From an uncultured Eubacteriales bacterium (GTDB taxonomy: Bacteria; Bacillota; Clostridia; Oscillospirales; Oscillospiraceae), in contig UQGJ01000092.1 of assembly GCA_900540545.1 (NCBI GenBank), positions 1-8,497 on the forward strand: DNA of 8,497 nt, written 5' to 3'. The stretch's first letter is position 1; every line of letters begins with the position of its first letter. Below the pieces are notes generated by a model. It did no database searches and was not told where the DNA came from. It saw only the letters and a program-made list of their open reading frames with translations. This document shows positions 4,016 to 8,497 of this stretch, piece by piece. The position numbers and the translations under genes are program-made.

Positions 4016-6235
4016 TTATACCCGCTTTTCGGGCAGAATGCAAGCCGGACAGTGGGCCCCCTCCCGGCTGTGGCAGGTGAAGAGCAGGACCTGCCGGGGC
4101 AGGGCGTTCAGGTAGTCCAGGGCCAGGGCCATCCGGGCGTCGTCGAAGTCGGCCAGGGCGTCGTCCAGGACCAGGGGGGCGGGGTCCTCCGCCGGGAGGG
4201 CCAGGTCGCACACGGCCAGCCGGACGGCCAGATAGAGCTGGTCCACCGCACCCCGGGACAGGGACAAGGCCCGCCGGGGCAGGACGCCGCCGGTCTCCCG
4301 GACGGCCGCCTCGAACTCCCGGGTGAGGGTCAGGCCTTCGTATTTACCCCCGGTGAGGGCGGCGAAAATCTCCCCCGCCCGGCGGTTCAGGTCCGGGGAG
4401 AACCGGGCCTGGAGGTCGCCGTTGGCCTCGCCCAGGGTCTCCAGGGCCAGGGCCAGGGCGTCGTACTCCCCCTGGCGGCGGAGGCGCTCCTCCTCCATCT
4501 GGTCCCGGCGGGCCTCCAGCTCGGCGGGGTCCCCCAGGGCGGAGCGGCGGCCCCGGAGGGCGGCCAGCTCCTGGTCCGCCCGGGACAGCTCGCCGGTGAC
4601 GGCGGCCAGGAGGGCGGCGGTCTCGGTGGCGGTGCGGGAGACGGGGGGCGGGGGGGCGGCAGGGGACGTGGGGCCAGGCTCGGCGGCGGGGGTGTAGGGG
4701 ATGGAGGCCACCAGCCGCTGGGCGGCCTCCAGCCGGACCTGGGCGGTGGCCCGGCGCTCATCCAGGCTCAAGGCCCTGGACAGGGCGGCGGACACCCCGA
4801 AGGCGTCGGTGGCGGCGGGGGCGAAGCCGTGGGTGAAGGCCAGCAGCCGGTCCCACAGCCCGTCCCGCTGTTCGGTGAGGCCCCGGAGGGATTCCTCCAA
4901 ATGTTCCGCCCGCCTGCCCGCGTCCTCCGCCGCCGTCCACCGCTCCCGGTAGGCGTCGGCCAGGGGTCGGATATGGTCCAGGCTCTGGACGCCGTAGCGC
5001 GCCACGGTCTCCCGCCAGAGGGCGTCGTGTTCCCGGCTCCGCCTGCGGCTCACCACCAACGTGCTGATGCCCGCAATCAGAGCGGCCCCCGCGGCGGCCC
5101 AGAGCAAAACATTCCTGCCTCCCAACGCACCCAAGGCAAAGCAGACCGCCGCCACTAAGGACAAGATTCCACCGACTGTATGTCGGCGGGTGTTAGGGAA
5201 TTTGGCGGCCCGGGCCACGTCCTCGTCAGCCTTCCGGCACGCCTCGTCGGGGGTCATCCCCTCAAACGCGGGGTCAAAGGCGGCCTCCTTTGCCGCACGG
5301 GCGGCCTCTTGGGCGGAGGCCAGCTCCTGCTCCGCCAGCTTGATATTGGCGTTCAATGTATTGAAATAGGCCAAATCCCCCTGGGCCTGGCGGAGCTCCT
5401 CCTTGGGCGGCAGGGGGCCCGCCTCCTGCTCCAGCCCGGCCCGCTCGGCCCGGGCGGCCTGGAGGTCGGCCACGGCCTTGTCGTACTGCTCCCGGAGGGC
5501 CCAGTCCCGGCGGGCCTTCTGGGCGGCGGACTCCCGCTCCAGCTCCCCCCGGCGGCGGTCCAGCTCGTCCCGGCGGCTCTCCAGCTCGGTGATCTGGCGA
5601 GTAAAGTGTTTCATTTGGAACACTTTCTCCCCAATTTCCGCCAGCTCGGCCTCCAGTTTTGGTAGGATGCCCGTCTTGTTGTGCTTGCGGCGGTTGAGCC
5701 AGCCCTTCAGGGTCTTTTCCGTCTCGGAGAAGGACACGTCCTCCTCCCCGGAAGAGACCAGGGCGGCGATGCGCTTTTCCAGCTCCGGGTCGCCGTCGAT
5801 GGGGACCCCGGACTGGCCCACGAAGGCGCTGCGCTGGTAGGTCTCCCGGCCCACCCCCAGCAGGGTCTCGCCGCAGTTGTCGGCGGTGAGGCCGTCGATG
5901 GGGGCGCCGGTGTGGGTGTCCACGGCCTCGAAGCCGCCGAAGGGGCTGGCCCCCTTGGCGAAGCGGCGGAGGGTGATGTCCCGGCCCTTCCATGTAATAT
6001 CAATCTCGCCCGCCATGGGGACGCCGGACCAGGGGGCGTAGCGGTTTTTCTCGGCGATGGTGGTCCTGGTGTCCCGCTCCCGGGTGGGGATGCCGTAGAG
6101 CATGGCCCGGAGGAAGGCGCACCAGGTGGATTTGCCCCCCTCGTTGGGGGCGGTGATGATATTCAGCCCCGGCTTCAGGGTGAGGGGCTCCCCCTCCAGC
6201 TTGCCGAAGGTGGCGGTCATGCGGTTTATATTCAT
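4016..6235 (-). CDS. yhaN: YhaN-like SbcC/Rad50-type ATPase with an internal membrane hairpin
   Basis: A 739-residue ABC-type ATPase of the SMC/Rad50/SbcC superfamily, the presumed partner of the nuclease encoded just upstream; such pairs process DNA ends and hairpins. The Walker A motif PNEGGKST (30-37) opens the first half-domain and FVGQSG (about 138-143) is the Q-loop region. Charged, alanine-rich coiled coils span about 195-350 and 400-600. The C-terminal half has the signature LSRGAVDQL (659-667) and Walker B with D-loop LVLDDALADFDD (688-699). Two hydrophobic segments (about 354-372 and 376-396) interrupt the coiled coil, a YhaN-like trait that would tether it to the membrane. It is shorter than B. 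subtilis YhaN (roughly 960 residues, from memory). No CxxC zinc hook sits mid-coil, but CPAC occurs near the C-terminus (729-732). Its ATG overlaps the preceding TGA (ATGA), with GGAGGAA eight bases upstream. SbcC is the alternative name. Confidence 0.9.
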   Translation of the reverse strand: MNINRMTATFGKLEGEPLTLKPGLNIITAPNEGGKSTWCAFLRAMLYGIPTRERDTRTTIAEKNRYAPWSGVPMAGEIDITWKGRDITLRRFAKGASPFGGFEAVDTHTGAPIDGLTADNCGETLLGVGRETYQRSAFVGQSGVPIDGDPELEKRIAALVSSGEEDVSFSETEKTLKGWLNRRKHNKTGILPKLEAELAEIGEKVFQMKHFTRQITELESRRDELDRRRGELERESAAQKARRDWALREQYDKAVADLQAARAERAGLEQEAGPLPPKEELRQAQGDLAYFNTLNANIKLAEQELASAQEAARAAKEAAFDPAFEGMTPDEACRKADEDVARAAKFPNTRRHTVGGILSLVAAVCFALGALGGRNVLLWAAAGAALIAGISTLVVSRRRSREHDALWRETVARYGVQSLDHIRPLADAYRERWTAAEDAGRRAEHLEESLRGLTEQRDGLWDRLLAFTHGFAPAATDAFGVSAALSRALSLDERRATAQVRLEAAQRLVASIPYTPAAEPGPTSPAAPPPPVSRTATETAALLAAVTGELSRADQELAALRGRRSALGDPAELEARRDQMEEERLRRQGEYDALALALETLGEANGDLQARFSPDLNRRAGEIFAALTGGKYEGLTLTREFEAAVRETGGVLPRRALSLSRGAVDQLYLAVRLAVCDLALPAEDPAPLVLDDALADFDDARMALALDYLNALPRQVLLFTCHSREGAHCPACILPEKRV

Positions 6236-7329
6236 ACCATCGGTTCCTCCCGGTGTTCCAGCGCGGCCAGGCCGAAGCGGACGGCCTGCTCCAGCAGGGC
6301 CCTGTCCTCATCGGTCCCGGCGGCGGCCAGCTTGTCTTGCATCCGGCGGAGGAAGAGGCCGGTGAGGGTATCCTCCCCGGCCCGGTCCCACAGGTCCCGG
6401 CGGACGGCGGTGCGGTCCCGGAGGGACAGGCTGTAACAGCGGGGCGCGCCCAGGGCCTCCAGGGCGGCCAAATCCAGCCCCTCCACCCCGCTCTCCCCGG
6501 TGAGGACCACCCGGCACACGTCCTCCGCCAGACTGGGCGGCAGGGCGTTCAGCAGGGCCTGGGCGGGGTCGCCCTGGATGGGGGCCTCTATGATATGGTA
6601 GCGCCGCTTTGCCAGGGGGACGAACTCGTCCTCCACCCGGCCATCGTCGTGGACGGTGAGCCACAGGCAGCCCTTGTCCCCCAGCTCGTCGAAGCCCCGG
6701 CCCTCGGGGCAGCCGGGGTAGGCCCAGACGGTGTTTCCGGCCTTATGTAAACCAGTTCGCCCGTGGACGTGGCCCAGGGCCAGATAGGCCAGCCCCGACG
6801 CGGCCACGTCGGTCTCCGGGATGGGGGCGTAGCGGCTCTTGCCGTCCAAGTCGCCGTGGAGGACGCCGACGTGGACCCGCCCGTCCGCCGGGGCGGTGAA
6901 GCCCGCCAGAGGGGAGTCCTCCCGGCTCTGGGCGGTGAAGGCCGCCCCCCACACGGCGCAGTTCAGGGCCGGGAAGTCCACCGCGGTCAGGGCGCTCTCC
7001 CGGAAGATGTGGACGTTCTCCGGCCAGGACAGGAGGGCGTAGGGGGAGCGGGGGTGGTAGAAGTCGTGGTTGCCGGGGGCGATGAGGACGGGGCAGCCCG
7101 TCTGCCCCAGGGCGCGGGCCAGGGCCTGGGTGGTCTCGGCGTAGGTATCGCCGCTGTCGAAGAGGTCGCCGGAGAGCAGGACCAGATCGGCCCGGCGGGC
7201 GCGGGCCAGCTCGGCCAGCCGGGAGAGCAGGTCCCGCTGTTCCCCCCGGCGCTGGGCCGCCTTCTCCGCGGGCAGGGAGGCAAAGGGGGCGTCCAGATGG
7301 AAGTCGGCGGCGTGGAGGATTTGCAGCAT
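6232..7329 (-). CDS. yhaO: YhaO/SbcD/Mre11-like DNA repair phosphoesterase
   Basis: A 365-residue metallophosphoesterase of the Mre11/SbcD nuclease group, expected to act with the downstream ATPase on DNA ends. The metal-binding motifs are all present: HAADFHLD (D9, H11), LLSGDLFD (D55), PGNHD (N87, H88), VLHGD (H158) and GHVHG (H187, H189). YPGCPEGRGFDE (204-215) is the usual strand after the last motif. The C-terminal 130 residues lack catalytic motifs and would contact the partner ATPase. The start at 7329 is chosen because AAAGGAG lies seven bases upstream and the DNA-repair-phosphoesterase N-terminus begins exactly there; the open frame runs to 7491 through repeat DNA, which I exclude. 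The TGA stop overlaps the ATPase start. No promoter is visible within the 259 bases upstream, so transcription may come from ymdB or from an unrecognised site in the repeat. Confidence 0.93.
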   Translation of the reverse strand: MLQILHAADFHLDAPFASLPAEKAAQRRGEQRDLLSRLAELARARRADLVLLSGDLFDSGDTYAETTQALARALGQTGCPVLIAPGNHDFYHPRSPYALLSWPENVHIFRESALTAVDFPALNCAVWGAAFTAQSREDSPLAGFTAPADGRVHVGVLHGDLDGKSRYAPIPETDVAASGLAYLALGHVHGRTGLHKAGNTVWAYPGCPEGRGFDELGDKGCLWLTVHDDGRVEDEFVPLAKRRYHIIEAPIQGDPAQALLNALPPSLAEDVCRVVLTGESGVEGLDLAALEALGAPRCYSLSLRDRTAVRRDLWDRAGEDTLTGLFLRRMQDKLAAAGTDEDRALLEQAVRFGLAALEHREEPMV

Positions 7330-7588
7330 GGTGGAACTCCTTTCTTGAGGTGGGGGGCGCGTGGGGTGAGGGCGGGTGCATGGCGAGCCGGGGTCGTCCC
7401 GCCCCACATGTTTGGGACAGGGGAGCCGGATTGCCGCACCAGTTTGCGAACTGGTTCGCAATGACAGGGGACGAGGGACGGGCGGCCGCAAGGGCCGCCC
7501 CTACATGGGCACAGCCACGCAAGGAGTGCCGAAGAAACCAACAGGCCGGTGTAAGGGCGGGCTGGTACATGTCGGGGCGGGGGCGGGC
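7330..7588. other. Spacer between ymdB and yhaO, largely repeat DNA
   Basis: About 259 bases between two co-directional genes. Roughly half is the 124-base repeat at 7381-7504; a further 14-mer (7555-7568) is shared with 3001-3014. The remainder is GC-rich. I find neither a sigma-A promoter nor a terminator for ymdB on the minus strand, and no small gene with a ribosome site. Confidence 0.6.
7381..7504 (-). repeat. 124-base repeat, copy B, with two hairpins
   Basis: The inverted counterpart of 2876-2999. The larger hairpin (7430-7444 with 7449-7462, loop TGCG on the plus strand) and the GGGCGGCC-type hairpin (7480-7487 with 7493-7500) are both kept. One innermost pair changed from C-G to T-A relative to copy A, while another change leaves an A-G mismatch. 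The copy lies inside the spacer of a probable operon, only about 50 bases before the nuclease start codon. Confidence 0.85.
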
Positions 7589-8371
7589 CTATTCGTCGGA
7601 AATATCCACCCGCTGCACTGAGGTGCAGGTCTTCAAATTGGTGTCGATGGTAAATACCGCGCTCTCCAGCTTGCAGGGGCCCGGGGCGGGCTCGAAGCGG
7701 GCGGGCAGGCCGCCCAGGAAGCGGTTCACCGCCTGCTCCGGGCGGATGCCCAGGACGGACACCGCCGGCCCGGTCATGCCCACGTCGGTGAGGAAGCCGG
7801 CGCCCCTGGGCAAAATCTGCCCGTCGGCGGTGGGCACGTGGGTGTGGGTGCCCCAGACGGCCTGGACCCGGCCGTCCAGATAGAAGCCCATGGCCCCCTT
7901 CTCGCTGGTGGCCTCGGCGTGGAAGTCCACCAGGCACAGGTCGGCGTCCAAGCCGTCCAGCAGCTTGTCCGCCGTGGTGAAGGGGTTTTCAAAGTTGGAG
8001 TCCATCTCGCACCGGCCGATGAGGTTCATCACGGCGATGCGCAGGCCCCGGGGGCCGTCGTAGACCCCCAGGCCCCGGCCGGGGACCCGGCTGGTGTAGT
8101 TGGCCGGGCGGAGGAGCCAGGGCACGTCGTCCAGCAGGTCCTTGATCTGGATGCGGTTCCAGGTGTGGTTGCCCAGGGTGACCACGTCGGCCCCCGCGTC
8201 GTAGATGTCCTTGGCCTGGCGGGGCAGGATGCCCACGCCGGAGGCGTTTTCGCCGTTGACCACGGTGAAGTGGACGTCGTGGAGGCGCTGGAGGGTGCGC
8301 AGGTGTTTGGTCAGGAAGTCCAGACCGGCGTCCCCCACCACGTCGCCCACGGCCAGTACATTCAGCAGCAT
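7589..8371 (-). CDS. ymdB: YmdB-family metallophosphoesterase
   Basis: A 260-residue, full-length cytosolic protein of the YmdB family (TIGR00282); B. subtilis YmdB, about the same size, hydrolyses 2',3'-cyclic nucleotides and affects biofilm and motility decisions. The dinuclear metal-site residues are all in place: D10 in LAVGDVVG, E41 in VNGENA, N68 and H69 in TLGNHTWN, H151 in VDFHAEATSEK, and H176 and H178 in GTHTHVPTAD. The motif TDVGMTGP (195-202) is also a family mark. The ATG is preceded by AGAGGAG at five bases. In many Firmicutes the gene follows rny (RNase Y), but whatever lies upstream here is outside the window and separated by a repeat. It is co-directional with the nuclease-ATPase-lepB cluster, separated from it by 259 bases. 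Confidence 0.96.
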   Translation of the reverse strand: MLLNVLAVGDVVGDAGLDFLTKHLRTLQRLHDVHFTVVNGENASGVGILPRQAKDIYDAGADVVTLGNHTWNRIQIKDLLDDVPWLLRPANYTSRVPGRGLGVYDGPRGLRIAVMNLIGRCEMDSNFENPFTTADKLLDGLDADLCLVDFHAEATSEKGAMGFYLDGRVQAVWGTHTHVPTADGQILPRGAGFLTDVGMTGPAVSVLGIRPEQAVNRFLGGLPARFEPAPGPCKLESAVFTIDTNLKTCTSVQRVDISDE

Positions 8372-8397
8372 GTTCTCTCTCCTCTCTCGGAGCTTTT

Positions 8398-8403
8398 ATT
8401 ATA
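8398..8403 (-). promoter_or_regulatory. Probable -10 box of ymdB
   Basis: TATAAT on the minus strand in the only AT-rich stretch before ymdB, 26 bases before the start codon; the transcript would have a leader of about 20 bases. No good -35 box is present at 16-18 bases (the best 17-base candidate is TCGCTT), so the promoter may need an activator or depend on the A/T-rich spacer. A promoter here separates ymdB from whatever gene lies beyond the window. Confidence 0.5.
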
Positions 8404-8444
8404 TGCGATTTTTCCTTAAAAAGCGAGGGGAAATTGCAGGGGGG

Positions 8445-8497
8445 AGTCCCTCCGGGGGGTCCCCTTTCTTCTCGAAGAAAGGGGACGGAAAGAAGGA
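8445..8497 (-). repeat. Three-hairpin palindromic repeat, copy 4 (cut by window edge)
   Basis: On the minus strand: a pyrimidine linker (TCCTTCTTTCC), a perfect 12-bp stem (8459-8470 with 8475-8486, loop CGAG on the minus strand), then a weak CCC/GGG remnant of the small GC stem (8448-8450 with 8455-8457). The orientation is opposite to copy 1 at the other window edge. The outermost hairpin of complete copies would lie beyond the window. Confidence 0.75.

Noticed and set aside
4052..5158. Long plus-strand frame opposite the ATPase gene (and similar ones at 5681-6436, 6763-7464 and 7838-8419)
   Set aside because: All are G, Q, V, P-rich shadows of well-supported genes on the other strand.
7330..7491. 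54-codon N-terminal extension of the YhaO-like nuclease
   Set aside because: It runs through the 124-base repeat. The ATG at 7329 has a clear ribosome site, and the family's conserved N-terminus starts there.

Overview
The window looks like chromosomal DNA of a GC-rich, low-copy-repeat-bearing member of the Clostridia, probably Oscillospiraceae (Flavonifractor/Lawsonibacter-like). This rests on the gene types (YmdB, YhaO/YhaN-like pair, Gram-positive signal peptidase I), strong AGGAGG ribosome sites, a consensus sigma-A promoter, and families of GC-rich palindromic repeats between genes. The assignment is inference from sequence character, not from a database search.

Layout. 1-138: a palindromic repeat cut by the window edge, then a minus-strand terminator. 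139-1206 (-): a soluble PAS-like/HATPase sensor kinase whose phosphoacceptor histidine appears to be absent. 1207-1471: an AT-rich divergent promoter region. 1472-2485 (+): glyceraldehyde-3-phosphate dehydrogenase with a textbook promoter and its own terminator. 2486-3383: about 900 bases without a credible gene, filled with palindromic repeats. 3384-7329 (-): lepB, a YhaN-like ATPase and a YhaO-like nuclease (listed in reverse of transcription order), tightly packed and ended by a strong terminator. 7330-7588: a second repeat insertion. 7589-8371 (-): YmdB-type phosphodiesterase. 8372-8497: its promoter region and another repeat cut by the window edge.

How the genes fit together. The nuclease and ATPase overlap by four bases (ATGA) and surely form one SbcCD/Rad50-Mre11-like complex; lepB follows after 32 bases and is probably on the same mRNA. 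YmdB lies upstream on the same strand, but 259 bases of repeat sequence lie between, with no promoter or terminator I can see, so shared transcription is possible but unproven. gap is an independent, highly expressed unit. The sensor kinase is monocistronic within the window and has no neighbouring response regulator.

No new multi-gene system is evident. The most notable items are (1) a three-hairpin repeat element found four times, with stem sequences that change on both sides so that pairing is kept; (2) a 124-base repeat present twice in opposite orientation, one copy inside a probable operon; (3) a sensor kinase lacking its usual histidine; and (4) window edges that both fall inside the same repeat family.
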